Source: Variovorax boronicumulans NBRC 103145 (GTDB lineage Bacteria; Pseudomonadota; Gammaproteobacteria; Burkholderiales; Burkholderiaceae_C). Taken from it: DNA of 64,000 nt. This document shows positions 8,560-17,204 of this stretch, in pieces (position 1 is the stretch's first letter; every line of letters begins with the position of its first letter). The stretch spans positions 1 to 64,000 of the forward strand of contig NZ_BCUS01000006.1 of NCBI RefSeq assembly GCF_001591345.1, in the 5' to 3' direction. The notes below the pieces were generated by a model. It searched no databases. It saw only the letters and a program-made list of their open reading frames with translations, and was not told where the DNA came from. The position numbers and the translations under genes are program-made.

Positions 8560-8963
8560 TGCATGTCTCCGTGTGTCGTTGAACGAATCGAATCGAATCG
8601 CGGCGCGGCAAGGCGCACGCGGGAGTCGTGGCGCAGCTTTCGTGCCGTGCGGAGGGCGACGAGGAATCAAGGACTTAGATGTGTTTTTGTTGCACGCCGT
8701 GTCGCAATGTCTCTGTGATGTCGCTCGCGTGCTGCGACGCCTTGGAGCCTTTGGGAGGCAGCCGTGGCCGCACAAGATTCAATTCGAAAACTTTCGAATT
8801 AATTCCATTCGCGGCTATCTGGAGCAAGCCTGAAAAGTGTGGCGCGCGGACGACTGCTTCATATGCACCTATCTATGAAAACCAATGTTCTCGTTACATT
8901 TTCAGAGGCTCGCTGGCGTCGCCGGGGGGATGGTCGATCAATACAAATTCGAGAGGGACAGAG
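8560..8963. other. 404-bp divergent intergenic region with a near-perfect palindrome
   Basis: No gene is visible between the monooxygenase (leftward) and the lipoprotein gene (rightward). It is more A+T-rich than its surroundings. It holds AATTCGAAA-AC-TTTCGAATT at 8781-8800, a 9-bp inverted repeat with a 2-bp spacer, and three tandem AATCG units at 8586-8600. It probably contains both promoters. Confidence 0.5.
8781..8800. promoter_or_regulatory. Palindromic candidate operator
   Basis: AATTCGAAA and its exact complement TTTCGAATT are separated by AC. The position in a divergent promoter region suggests a dimeric repressor site. No regulator gene is adjacent, so the binding protein is unknown. 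Confidence 0.4.
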
Positions 8964-10367
8964 ATGAGGAGAAACGTCGAGACCGCATTCGCTGCGGCGT
9001 TGGTTCTGGGACTCGCCGGCTGCGGCGGCGGTGGTGGTGGGGGGGGCGGGGGCGGAGGAATGCCCATGCTGCCTGTTGCCATCACGCCAGCGCCGGAGCC
9101 CAGCCCGCCGCCCGCAACAGCAGCAGAGCTGAAATTGACGGTCGAAATCAATGGCAGCGCAGCCACACCGGACAGTTCTGGTCGCTATGTCGTGGTGCCC
9201 GGCCAGTTGGTTGCAGTCAAGACCAGCGAGGGGGACAGCGTCTCGTGGGTCGGCGGCATGGATAGTGCCAACGTGAGACGCACTGATGTCGACACGTCGT
9301 CCAAGCAATGGGTCTCTCGCTTTGACAATATCGGGCTGGGCGCGACCAGCTACAAGCTGGTGGCCAGCGCATCGGAGGGGCGTACCAAGGAGTTGAACTT
9401 CTGGGTCCAAACGGGCGACTACAGAAACGGTGACTACATCGTGTTCGCAGCCAACGGCTCGCGTCAGACACTCAACATGGACTTCAACAAGTTCACCTAC
9501 ACCGTGACGGATGCGTCTGGAAATGCGAGTTCCGGCACGATGACACCGGGCGTGTCGCCCACCAGCGATTGGCTTGTGCAGAGCGATCGCATCACCGGCG
9601 TCCCCGCCGCCGCGTTGCGTTTGCGTGGCTTGCGCGACAACGTCGTCGGTGCGCTTCCATTCAGCGTGCCTTACGCGGGATCCCCGACGTACGGTGCATT
9701 TCCCTTTGTAGCGTCGCGGGCGTTGCTTATCACGCAGAGCAAGTTGGACGGCACTTACGACCGCGCGCGTATCGAGGTCTCGGCCGCTGGTGGTGAGTCG
9801 GCCATTGCGCAGATCCAGATTTCCGGGGGCGGTACGATCATGAAGCAGTGTGTCGATCCGGTCATTTACCGCATCGAGAACTGCCCCGCGGCAAACGTGG
9901 TCACCAGCAATGTCGAAGCTGATACACAACCTGGCACTTGGTTGCTGAAAAACCAGACCACTGGTGCGTTGCTCGGTCGCTTTGGGATCGCCGATGTTGA
10001 AGGCGACAAGACCTACCTGAGTGCCGGCACGTCACCCGCCAACGGCAACCAAGTGTTCGCCATTGGCGTTCCGGCCGCACAGGGCTATGAGGACTTCATC
10101 AGCACGGGCTGGTCGACCAAAGGCACCATCGATCTGTCGAAGGTCGCCGCGTCGACATACACCTTCTCCATGAGCCTTCCGGGAAGTGGTACTTCAGCCG
10201 ACCTCGCGCTCTCCGCTGGTCCTTCCACGTCACCGGCTGGCATCCGTGCCGCAGTAGTCGGCAGCGACGTTTATTTTGCGATGCGTTCGAAGCGCCTTGA
10301 GGTGCTGATTGGCGCACGCAGCCCGTCGCCAAAGGCTGGTTTCCTGCATCTGGGCATCATCTACTGA
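8964..10367 (+). CDS. Putative lipoprotein with poly-glycine N-terminal linker
   Basis: A 467-residue protein of unknown function. The start at 8964 has GAGAGGGACAG just upstream and yields a classic lipoprotein signal peptide, with lipobox LAGC and Cys20. Twelve consecutive glycines follow Cys20, then a Pro-rich spacer. The rest looks like an extracellular beta-rich protein (many Ser/Thr/Gly, segments such as LNFWVQTGDYRNGDYIVF). The glycine tract contains a run of eight G (9039-9046). G+C is lower and codon choice more relaxed than in neighbouring metabolic genes. Likely tethered to the outer membrane. A terminator follows. I recognise no enzyme motif. Confidence 0.85.
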   Translation: MRRNVETAFAAALVLGLAGCGGGGGGGGGGGGMPMLPVAITPAPEPSPPPATAAELKLTVEINGSAATPDSSGRYVVVPGQLVAVKTSEGDSVSWVGGMDSANVRRTDVDTSSKQWVSRFDNIGLGATSYKLVASASEGRTKELNFWVQTGDYRNGDYIVFAANGSRQTLNMDFNKFTYTVTDASGNASSGTMTPGVSPTSDWLVQSDRITGVPAAALRLRGLRDNVVGALPFSVPYAGSPTYGAFPFVASRALLITQSKLDGTYDRARIEVSAAGGESAIAQIQISGGGTIMKQCVDPVIYRIENCPAANVVTSNVEADTQPGTWLLKNQTTGALLGRFGIADVEGDKTYLSAGTSPANGNQVFAIGVPAAQGYEDFISTGWSTKGTIDLSKVAASTYTFSMSLPGSGTSADLALSAGPSTSPAGIRAAVVGSDVYFAMRSKRLEVLIGARSPSPKAGFLHLGIIY

Positions 10368-10389
10368 GCGAGACGTCAGTGCGACGGAG

Positions 10390-10422
10390 CCCGCATGCCC
10401 TGAACAGGGCTGCGGGTTTTTT
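10390..10422 (+). terminator. Intrinsic terminator
   Basis: The stem pairs CCCGCA..GCCCTG with CAGGGC..TGCGGG and is followed by six T. It lies 23 bp after the lipoprotein stop and ends at the stop of the convergent sigma-54 activator gene. Confidence 0.85.
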
Positions 10423-12392
10423 CATGGGCGCCGGCCGCGTTGCGGTGGCGTGATGGCGTGGCGCTTCATGTGCCGATACAGCGTGGCGCGGCAGATGCCC
10501 AGTTCCTGTGCTGCACGAGACACATGCCAGCGATGGCGTTGCAGCGCTTCGAGTAACTGCGCCCCATAAGCTTCGTCTTTCGTGGTTGCATCGTGGCGTT
10601 CCTTTCGAGCCGTCGATGCATCGATGGCTGAGATTGCGCGGGGCGTTGCCAGCTGCAATTCGTCAGCGGTTACGAACGCCGATGCACACAACGCCAGCGC
10701 CAGCCGCAGCACATTGCGCAACTCGCGCAGGTTGCCCGGCCAGTCGTGCGCCATCAGCCGCAGCATCGCCGCCTCCGACAGCCGCGCCGCCGAGCCCATC
10801 GCCGCCGCCTCTTCATGGAACATCGCCTCGATCAGGTAGCGCCGGTCGCGCCGCGCGCGCAGCGGCGGCAGCTTCAGCACCGCGCCGCACAGCCGGTAGT
10901 ACAGGTCCTCGCGAAAACGCCCGGCCGCGACCAGTGCCGACAGGTCGCGGTGCGTGGCCGCCACCACCGCGAGGTCCACGCGCTGCGGCGACTCGGCGCC
11001 CAGCGGCAGCACCTCGCCTTCGGACAGCACGCGCAGCAGCCGCGTCTGCAGTGCCATCGGCATGTCGCCGATCTCGTCGAGAAACAGCGTGCCACGGTCG
11101 GCCTGCGCGATCAGCCCTTTCATGCCCTTGGCGCGGCCGCCCGTGAAGCTGCCGGGCGTGTAGCCGAAGAGCTCGCTTTCGATCAGCGAATCGGGAATGG
11201 CCGCGCAGTTCACCGCCACGAAGGGCAGCGCCGCGCGCCGGCTCGCGCCATGCAGCGCGCGCGCCAGCACCTCCTTGCCGCTGCCGGTCTCGCCCTCGAC
11301 CAGCACATGGATGCCGCGGTCCACGAGCCGGCGCGCCTGCGCGATCAGCTGCTGCATGGCGGGGTCGTCGTCGCCCGCGATGCGCTCGAGCGGCGGCAGA
11401 CGGTCCGAAGGTTGGGGTGCCGGCGATGAGGGCGCGGTGACCGGCGAGCGGCGCAGCCGCGGTGCGATCAGCGAGGCGTGGTACTCGCCGCCGCCGGGCA
11501 GCAGCACCGTGTGCGCAAAGGGCAGGGCCGACGCGCCGCCGTTGCCCAGGCGCCAGATCGCGTCCATCGGCAGGTGCAGCAGCTCCGACACCGCACCACC
11601 CAGAAGTTGTTGCTGCGGCCCCGAAAAGACCTCGCGCGCGCCCCCGTTGGCGCCCACCACCGTGCCGCCCTCGTCGAAGGCCAGCATCACCTCGCCCGCC
11701 ACGTCGACCAGCCCGAAGGCACTGCCCAGCCGCAGGATCCAGTGGCCGCGAAAGTGCCGCAGGAAGTCGGCATCCTCGATCATCCGCGCGTAGATCGACA
11801 CCAGGTGCCGCACCAGGTGCTGGCTCTCGCGCGCCTCGGGCGAGCGCAGCGCCGACACGTCGAGGATCGCCGTGAGCTTGCCGCTGTGGTCGAACAGCGG
11901 CGCCGTCGTGCAGGTGAGCGCGATGTGCGTGGCGTCGAAGTGCTCGGTCTGGTGGCAGGTCATCGGCTGGCGCTCGATGAGGCAGGTGCCCACGCCGCAG
12001 GTGCCGGCGTGCGCCTCGTTCCAGTCGGCGCCCAGGTACAGGCCGGCGCGGCGCAGCTGGTCGTCCCAGGCCGGGTTGCCGATGTAGTCCACCGTGATGC
12101 CCTCGGCGTCGGTCAGCAGCACCATGTAGCCCAGCTCGGCCACGCGGCGGTAGATGTCTTCCATGCCCGCGCGCGCGGCGCGCAGGAAGTGCTCGAGCTG
12201 CTGCTGGTGTACGCGCACCTCCTGCGCCGGCAGGATGCGCGCGGGCGTCGGCCGCGACGGATCGAGCCCGTGGTCGCGCACGCAGCGCGCCCACGACTTG
12301 TGCACCAGGCTCGCCGCCGGATCGGCCCGCAGCGCCGTGCCGGTGGCGATCGAATAGACGTTGTCGATGTGGCGCGATTGCAGGGACGTCAT
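10422..12392 (-). CDS. Sigma-54-dependent Fis family activator, AcoR-like
   Basis: A 656-residue enhancer-binding protein. The N-terminal GAF-like sensor (about 70-200; AGTCGVGTCLIERQPMTCHQ) resembles AcoR/AcxR-type regulators. The AAA+ domain has Walker A GETGSGKE at 367-374, Walker B GTLFLDEIGD at 434-443, and the sigma-54 contact loop as GSFTGG at 414-419 rather than canonical GAFTGA. A Fis-type HTH closes the protein (SRAAQELGICRATLYRHMKR, about 620-645). The start gives the usual N-terminus of this family; longer frames add only low-complexity residues. No sigma-54 promoter or cognate dehydrogenase operon is next to it, so its target lies elsewhere or outside the window. Confidence 0.9.
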   Translation of the reverse strand: MTSLQSRHIDNVYSIATGTALRADPAASLVHKSWARCVRDHGLDPSRPTPARILPAQEVRVHQQQLEHFLRAARAGMEDIYRRVAELGYMVLLTDAEGITVDYIGNPAWDDQLRRAGLYLGADWNEAHAGTCGVGTCLIERQPMTCHQTEHFDATHIALTCTTAPLFDHSGKLTAILDVSALRSPEARESQHLVRHLVSIYARMIEDADFLRHFRGHWILRLGSAFGLVDVAGEVMLAFDEGGTVVGANGGAREVFSGPQQQLLGGAVSELLHLPMDAIWRLGNGGASALPFAHTVLLPGGGEYHASLIAPRLRRSPVTAPSSPAPQPSDRLPPLERIAGDDDPAMQQLIAQARRLVDRGIHVLVEGETGSGKEVLARALHGASRRAALPFVAVNCAAIPDSLIESELFGYTPGSFTGGRAKGMKGLIAQADRGTLFLDEIGDMPMALQTRLLRVLSEGEVLPLGAESPQRVDLAVVAATHRDLSALVAAGRFREDLYYRLCGAVLKLPPLRARRDRRYLIEAMFHEEAAAMGSAARLSEAAMLRLMAHDWPGNLRELRNVLRLALALCASAFVTADELQLATPRAISAIDASTARKERHDATTKDEAYGAQLLEALQRHRWHVSRAAQELGICRATLYRHMKRHAITPPQRGRRP

Positions 12393-12623
12393 GCGCAGCC
12401 TCGTGCGTGGGTGGGCGCGGCACGGGGAGGGGCTGCGCAGCCGGACATGATTCGGCTGTCGCGCTGTCGCAGGACAGAGGTGAAACCCGGTGGGTTGAGT
12501 TGATCTGTCCGCTTTTCGCTTGCTCAAGAAGAAATTTTCTCAACTTAAGACAGCACGTCGTCGCCAAGATATGGCTTGCTACAAACTGTAGAAAAGTAAC
12601 CCTATCAATTCTCGAGGCGCAGG

Positions 12624-13709
12624 ATGAAGCTGTCGGACTTCATATTTCAGTTCCCTATTGGCATCGCTCATACGAGGCAAGGCCTTTGTCGCGTCCGCAC
12701 GTTCTTTGCTCCTCAAAGTGGCGTCACCGCGCTTCTGACGGATATCGGTGAGTTTGCTGTGGGGTCGTCGATAACGAACTCCGTTGAACACATTCACCAA
12801 GCACTGCTACTGCGCGGAATGATTCCGCCCGACGCGCGTGTCGTTGAGCACTACGAGAGGCCCGATAGCGACGGGGGATCGTTCTCGCGGGTCAGCTTTG
12901 GACCCACGGGCGATCCGTCGTGGACGCGGATGTCCATGCAAGACGCGCTGTCGACTCTTTCTTGTGATTCAAGCGAGTTCAAAAGCTCGACAGCGATGAG
13001 CCTGCGGTTGGTCGCGGAAATCGAACGTCTGCGAAATGCGATCGATCCCTTTGCTGATGCGCCATGGTTGGAAGAACCCGAGATCGTCAACCGACGGGAA
13101 ACCATAGAAAGCGGAATGATCTCCAAAGCCATGCTTTCTCAGCTTGTCAATGCGGGCGCAACGGAACGACAGCTTCAGGAATTGTTGAAGCAAGACCCTT
13201 CCTTCTTTGGGGAGGTCTACGGAGATCCCCATGAGGAGTACATCGTCCTTGCCGAGTATCCGCTGGCCGATGGATTCATTGATTTCGTTGTCTTCACGGG
13301 GCGCTCACGGATGGAGGTCGTGCTGATAGAGATCAAAGGAGCGGATTTCTTTCTGGTAAACGACGACAGCTATGCCGAGTTCTCGCACAAGGTCAACCAA
13401 GCGGCGGGCCAGATACGACGTCGGATCGGGGCCATCTACAGAGACATGTCGACGTTCCGGCGCTACGCCCACAAAGTACGGCACGCGGTCGAATCAGGCG
13501 CTGCTCGTCACGGTGCCTTCATGGGGCCGCATCCGAAGTTGTTGGTCGACCCCGACAAGGACATCGAGATTCGCTCGGTGGTTATCGGCGGCCGGACACG
13601 CGACGACTTCTCCGAGAGCAAGAAACGGCACGATTTCGAGCACGGCATGTCGCCGCCCATACGCATCGAGTCATGGGACACATGGATTCGGAAACTTCAG
13701 CGTCAGTGA
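12624..13709 (+). CDS. Shedu-type (SduA/DUF4263) putative anti-phage nuclease
   Basis: A 361-residue protein. The C-terminal half (about 180-355) has the DUF4263 pattern of Shedu immunity proteins: LLKQDPSFFGE near 187, then a PD-(D/E)XK-like core with Asp220 (DGFIDFVVF), Glu236-x-Lys238 (VVLIEIKGAD) and Gln263 (AAGQIRRR). Single-gene Shedu systems cleave DNA during phage infection. Residues 1-115 form a separate domain that I cannot name, and about 120-140 is helical. G+C is visibly lower than in flanking genes, with many A/T third positions, suggesting transfer. No partner gene is adjacent: an AcoR-like gene diverges and livF converges. Start: GAGG about 6 bp upstream of the ATG. Confidence 0.8.
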   Translation: MKLSDFIFQFPIGIAHTRQGLCRVRTFFAPQSGVTALLTDIGEFAVGSSITNSVEHIHQALLLRGMIPPDARVVEHYERPDSDGGSFSRVSFGPTGDPSWTRMSMQDALSTLSCDSSEFKSSTAMSLRLVAEIERLRNAIDPFADAPWLEEPEIVNRRETIESGMISKAMLSQLVNAGATERQLQELLKQDPSFFGEVYGDPHEEYIVLAEYPLADGFIDFVVFTGRSRMEVVLIEIKGADFFLVNDDSYAEFSHKVNQAAGQIRRRIGAIYRDMSTFRRYAHKVRHAVESGAARHGAFMGPHPKLLVDPDKDIEIRSVVIGGRTRDDFSESKKRHDFEHGMSPPIRIESWDTWIRKLQRQ

Positions 13710-13795
13710 AGTCCCTCCATCACAGGCCGCTTGAAACCTGCCTGTAGACAGTTGGAAGCGGCGGGCCGTAGCGTTGCGCATGGCCCTGTGGACCT

Positions 13796-14497
13796 TCAAA
13801 CGCCCAGCAGCTCCTCCAGCACCTGCGGCTGCCCCAGCAATTCCGCCGACGCCCCATGCCGCACGATCTGCCCCTTCTCCATCACCACCGCCAGGTCCGT
13901 GTGCGCGAGCACCTTGCGGTAGTCGCGGTCGACGATCAGCGTGGCGATGCCCGTCGCGCGGATCTCGCTGATCACGCGCCAGATCTCGGCCACGATCAGC
14001 GGCGCGAGGCCTTCGGTCGCTTCGTCGAGGATCAAGAGGCGCGGGTTGGTCATGAGCGCGCGGCCGATGGAGAGCATCTGCTGCTCGCCGCCCGACAGCT
14101 GCTGGCCGCCGTGCGAGAGCCGTTCTGACAGGCGCGGGAAGGTGGCCATCACGCGGTCGAAGGTCCAGGCGCGCTGGCCGTCGATGCCGGCGCGTTCGCT
14201 CATCACGAGGTTCTCGCGCACCGACAGGTTCGGGAAGATGCCGCGCCCCTCGGGCACGTAGCCGATGCCCAGGCGCGCCATCTTCTCGGGCGGCAGGCCG
14301 GTGACGGTGCGGCCGTCGACCTGCACTTCGCCGGAGGCCGGGCGCACGTAGCCCATGATGGTGCGGATCAGCGTGGTCTTGCCCATGCCGTTGCGCCCGA
14401 GCAGGCCGACCGAGGTCGCCGCCGGAATGCCGGCGTGCACGCCGCGCAGGATGTGGCTGTTGCCGTAGTAGGTGTTGAGGTCGCGAACGATCAGCAT
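13796..14497 (-). CDS. livF: LivF-type ABC transporter ATP-binding protein
   Basis: A 233-residue ATPase, the shorter of the two Liv ATPases. It has Walker A GRNGMGKTT near 33-41, signature LSGGEQQML near 135 and Walker B RLLILDEATEGLAP near 155. It powers branched-chain-type import with LivG. Its ATG shares one base with the livG stop, and it ends the nine-gene box/liv operon. The segment after Walker B reads TLIVDRDYRKVLAHTDL instead of the usual VEQN, a mild deviation. In this operon the transporter is expected to import benzoate or a related aromatic acid. Confidence 0.92.
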   Translation of the reverse strand: MLIVRDLNTYYGNSHILRGVHAGIPAATSVGLLGRNGMGKTTLIRTIMGYVRPASGEVQVDGRTVTGLPPEKMARLGIGYVPEGRGIFPNLSVRENLVMSERAGIDGQRAWTFDRVMATFPRLSERLSHGGQQLSGGEQQMLSIGRALMTNPRLLILDEATEGLAPLIVAEIWRVISEIRATGIATLIVDRDYRKVLAHTDLAVVMEKGQIVRHGASAELLGQPQVLEELLGV

Positions 14498-15249
14498 CAG
14501 TGTTGCTCCTCGCCGAGGTAGGCCGTGCGGACCTCGGGGTTCTCGCGAATTTCTTGTGGGTTGCCCGTGGCGATGACAGTGCCGTTCACCATCACGGTGA
14601 TGCGGTCGGCGATGCGGAACACGGCGTCCATGTCGTGCTCCACCAGCAGGATGGCGTGCGTGGCTTTCAGCCGCGCGAGCAGCGTGAGCATGCGGTCGGT
14701 TTCTTCGGCGCCCATGCCGGCGAGTGGCTCGTCGAGCAGCAGCACGCGCGGGTGGGTGGCCAGGCACATCGCCACTTCGAGCTGGCGTTGCGCGCCGTGG
14801 CTCAGCGTGCCGGCGACGCGCCGGGCCTCTGCCGTGAGGCCGGCGGCTTCGAGCGCGGCATCGGCCGAGGCGTTGCTGGTGGCGCAGCGCTGCGACGACT
14901 GCCAGATCGCCCAGGGCTTCGCGGTGGCGGCCTGCGCGGCGAGGCGGCAGTTCTCGTGCACCGTGAACTCCGGGAAGATGGTGGTGCGCTGGTAGCTGCG
15001 GCCCACGCCGTCGCGGGCGCGGCGCGATTGCGCGCGCGCGGTGATGTCGACGCCGTCCAGCGCAATGCGGCCTTCGGAGGCCTCGATCTCGCCCGAGAGC
15101 ATGTTGATGAGCGTCGACTTGCCGGCGCCGTTGGTGCCGATCACCGCATGCACCTCGCCGATGTGCAGGTCGAGCGTGACGGCGTTGACGGCGGTGAGGC
15201 CACCGAAGCGGCGCGTGAGCTTGTCCACGGACAGCAGTGCGGCGGTCAT
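14497..15249 (-). CDS. livG: LivG-type ABC transporter ATP-binding protein
   Basis: A 250-residue ATPase with Walker A GTNGAGKST at 38-46, signature LSHGAQRQLE near 149, Walker B VLLLDEPLAGM near 170 and the Liv-type C-terminal tail ending NPEVRTAYLGEE. It pairs with LivF on the cytoplasmic face. It overlaps livM by 4 bp (ATGA) and livF by 1 bp, so expression is coupled. Chosen start: the ATG at 15249 giving the usual N-terminus (LLSVDKLTRRFGG). Confidence 0.92.
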   Translation of the reverse strand: MTAALLSVDKLTRRFGGLTAVNAVTLDLHIGEVHAVIGTNGAGKSTLINMLSGEIEASEGRIALDGVDITARAQSRRARDGVGRSYQRTTIFPEFTVHENCRLAAQAATAKPWAIWQSSQRCATSNASADAALEAAGLTAEARRVAGTLSHGAQRQLEVAMCLATHPRVLLLDEPLAGMGAEETDRMLTLLARLKATHAILLVEHDMDAVFRIADRITVMVNGTVIATGNPQEIRENPEVRTAYLGEEQH

Positions 15250-16229
15250 GCGCCTCCCTTCGGCGACATGCGCTGCACCAGGCCGATCAGGCCCTTGGGC
15301 AGCAGCGCCACGAACACGATGATGGCAATACCCAGCGTGAGCTGCCAGTGGTCGGCCAGCGGGCCCATCACGGCGTGGGTGGAGAAGATTTCCTTGAGCA
15401 GCGTGAAGGCCACGGCACCGATCACCGCGCCGCGCAGGTGGCCCAGGCCGCCCAGGATCACCATCAGCAGCACCTCGCCCGAGTTGTGCCAGGCCATCAG
15501 CTCGGGGTTGACCACGCCGTCGCGCGAGGCCAGCAGGAAGCCCGCGAGCCCGGCCAGCGCGCCCGCGAGCACGAAGGCCGCGAGCTTGTAGCCGTACACC
15601 GCGAAGCCCGCTGCGCGCATGCGCTGCTCGTTCACGCGGATGCCCGCGAGCGCCGCGCCGAAGCGCGAACGGCGGATGAGTGCCAGCAGGCCGTAGGTGA
15701 ACACCAGCGCCGCCAGCACCACGTAGAACAGCACCGTGCGGTTCTCCATGTCGAGCGCGCCGAGGGCCGGGCGCACGTACAGGTAGATGCCGTCGCTGCC
15801 GCCGCCGACCTTGGTGTCGTGGAACACGAAGAACGCCATCTGCGCGAAGGCCAGTGTGACCATGATGAAGTACACGCCGCGCGTGCGCAGGCTCAGCGCG
15901 CCCACGAACAGCGCATACAGCGCCGCCGCGCCCATCGACAGCACCAGCAGCACTGCGAAGTTGCCGCCCTCGTTGCCCGAGGCCAGCACGGTGACGTACG
16001 CACCGATGCCGTAGAAGGCCGCGTGGCCCAGGCTCACGAGCCCGGTCATGCCCACGAGCAGCTCCAGGCTGAGCGCGAAGATCGACAGGATCATCACCTT
16101 GACGATGAAGTCCGATGCGTAGTTGCCCAGCAGCGGGCCGGCCACGCCGAGCGCGATGGCGCACAGCACGGGCACGATGAAGGCACCGCGCCGCGGCGAC
16201 GAAGGTGCGGACGCAACCACGGGGCTCAT
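15246..16229 (-). CDS. livM: LivM-type ABC transporter permease
   Basis: A 327-residue inner-membrane permease with about eight to ten hydrophobic segments. The LivM motif GMTGLVSLGHAAFYGIGAY is at about 60-78, and the conserved cytoplasmic loop GAALAGIRVNEQRMRAAGF at about 191-209 contacts the ATPases. The start at 16229 overlaps the livH stop by 4 bp. Part of the importer encoded with the benzoate genes. Confidence 0.93.
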   Translation of the reverse strand: MSPVVASAPSSPRRGAFIVPVLCAIALGVAGPLLGNYASDFIVKVMILSIFALSLELLVGMTGLVSLGHAAFYGIGAYVTVLASGNEGGNFAVLLVLSMGAAALYALFVGALSLRTRGVYFIMVTLAFAQMAFFVFHDTKVGGGSDGIYLYVRPALGALDMENRTVLFYVVLAALVFTYGLLALIRRSRFGAALAGIRVNEQRMRAAGFAVYGYKLAAFVLAGALAGLAGFLLASRDGVVNPELMAWHNSGEVLLMVILGGLGHLRGAVIGAVAFTLLKEIFSTHAVMGPLADHWQLTLGIAIIVFVALLPKGLIGLVQRMSPKGGA

Positions 16230-17098
16230 GGCCGCCTCCCCATCAAGCCTTCGGGCTTCCAGATCAGCACGATGGCCATCAGGAGGTAGATGCCGATGCC
16301 CGCCAGGTCGGCGAAGAACACCTTGCCGAAGGTGTCGACGAAGCCCACCAGCAGCGAGGCGACGAGCGCCCCCGTGATCGAGCCGATGCCGCCGATCACC
16401 ACCAGCACGAAGCAGATGATGAGCACGCTCGCACCCATGTTGGGGTACACCGAGGACATCGGCGCGGCGATCATGCCGGCCAGCGCCGCCAGCGCCACGC
16501 CTGCCGCGAACACGATGCGGTACAGCCGTTTCACGTCGATGCCCAGGCCGCGCACCATGTCGCGGTTGCTCGCGCCGGCGCGGATCATCATGCCCAGGCG
16601 CGTGCGGTTCACCACGTAGTACAGGCCCACGGCCAGCACGATGCAGGCGGCCGAGGCAAACAGGCGATACCACGGGTAGCTCATGACGTTGCCCAGCGCG
16701 AAGCTGCCGTCCAGCCACGCGGGCACCTTCACGCCGTGCACGTCGTTGCCCACGAAGATGGAGCGCAGTTCCTCGAACACCAGGATGAGCCCGTAGGTCA
16801 TGAGCACCTGCTGCAGGTGGTCGCGCTGGTAGAGGTAGCTGAAGAAGGCCCACTCCAGCACGTAGCCGAAGATCGCGGCCAGCACCACGCCGGCCACCAG
16901 CATCAGCAGGAACTGGTCGCCGAACAGCGGCGCCAGCGAGAACGCCATGTAGGCGCCGATCATGTAGAAGCTCCCGTGGGCGAGGTTGATGACGCCCATG
17001 ATCCCGAAGATCAGCGTCAGCCCCGAGGCCACGAGAAAGAGCAGCAGGCCGTACTGAACGGAGTTCAGGCACTGCACGAGAAAGGTTCCGAAATCCAC
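16226..17098 (-). CDS. livH: LivH-type ABC transporter permease
   Basis: A 290-residue permease, partner of LivM. The N-terminal segment SGLTLIFGIMGVINLAHGSF and the loop GASNRDMVRGLGIDVKRLYR are typical of LivH. It is separated from livK by 106 bp, the longest gap in the operon. That gap holds a small GCCGC/GCGGC hairpin near 17124-17137, which might tune the ratio of binding protein to membrane subunits. No terminator U-run is seen there. Confidence 0.93.
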   Translation of the reverse strand: MDFGTFLVQCLNSVQYGLLLFLVASGLTLIFGIMGVINLAHGSFYMIGAYMAFSLAPLFGDQFLLMLVAGVVLAAIFGYVLEWAFFSYLYQRDHLQQVLMTYGLILVFEELRSIFVGNDVHGVKVPAWLDGSFALGNVMSYPWYRLFASAACIVLAVGLYYVVNRTRLGMMIRAGASNRDMVRGLGIDVKRLYRIVFAAGVALAALAGMIAAPMSSVYPNMGASVLIICFVLVVIGGIGSITGALVASLLVGFVDTFGKVFFADLAGIGIYLLMAIVLIWKPEGLMGRRP

Positions 17099-17204
17099 CG
17101 TGAGATCCCAGTTGAGTGTGGTTGCCGCAAGGCGGCTCGCAGCCCCGTGAACTTGATCGGGGGCCGCGAGGGAACGAGAGAGAACCGAAGGCCCGTGGCC
17201 CTGC

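Noticed and set aside
8586-8600. Three tandem AATCG units
   Set aside because: Too short for a meaningful tandem repeat; chance is likely.
6766-8718. 650-codon plus-strand frame opposite the flavin monooxygenase
   Set aside because: Antisense shadow of a well-supported FMO, with Val/His/Arg-rich composition and no motif.
13726-13762. Hairpin GCCGCTT/AAGCGGC between the Shedu and livF 3' ends
   Set aside because: The 23-nt loop and missing U-run make it a weak terminator, so it was not listed.
12393-13795. Genomic island around the Shedu gene
   Set aside because: Lower G+C is limited to the one gene. No integrase, direct repeats or tRNA lie next to it, so an island is not supported.
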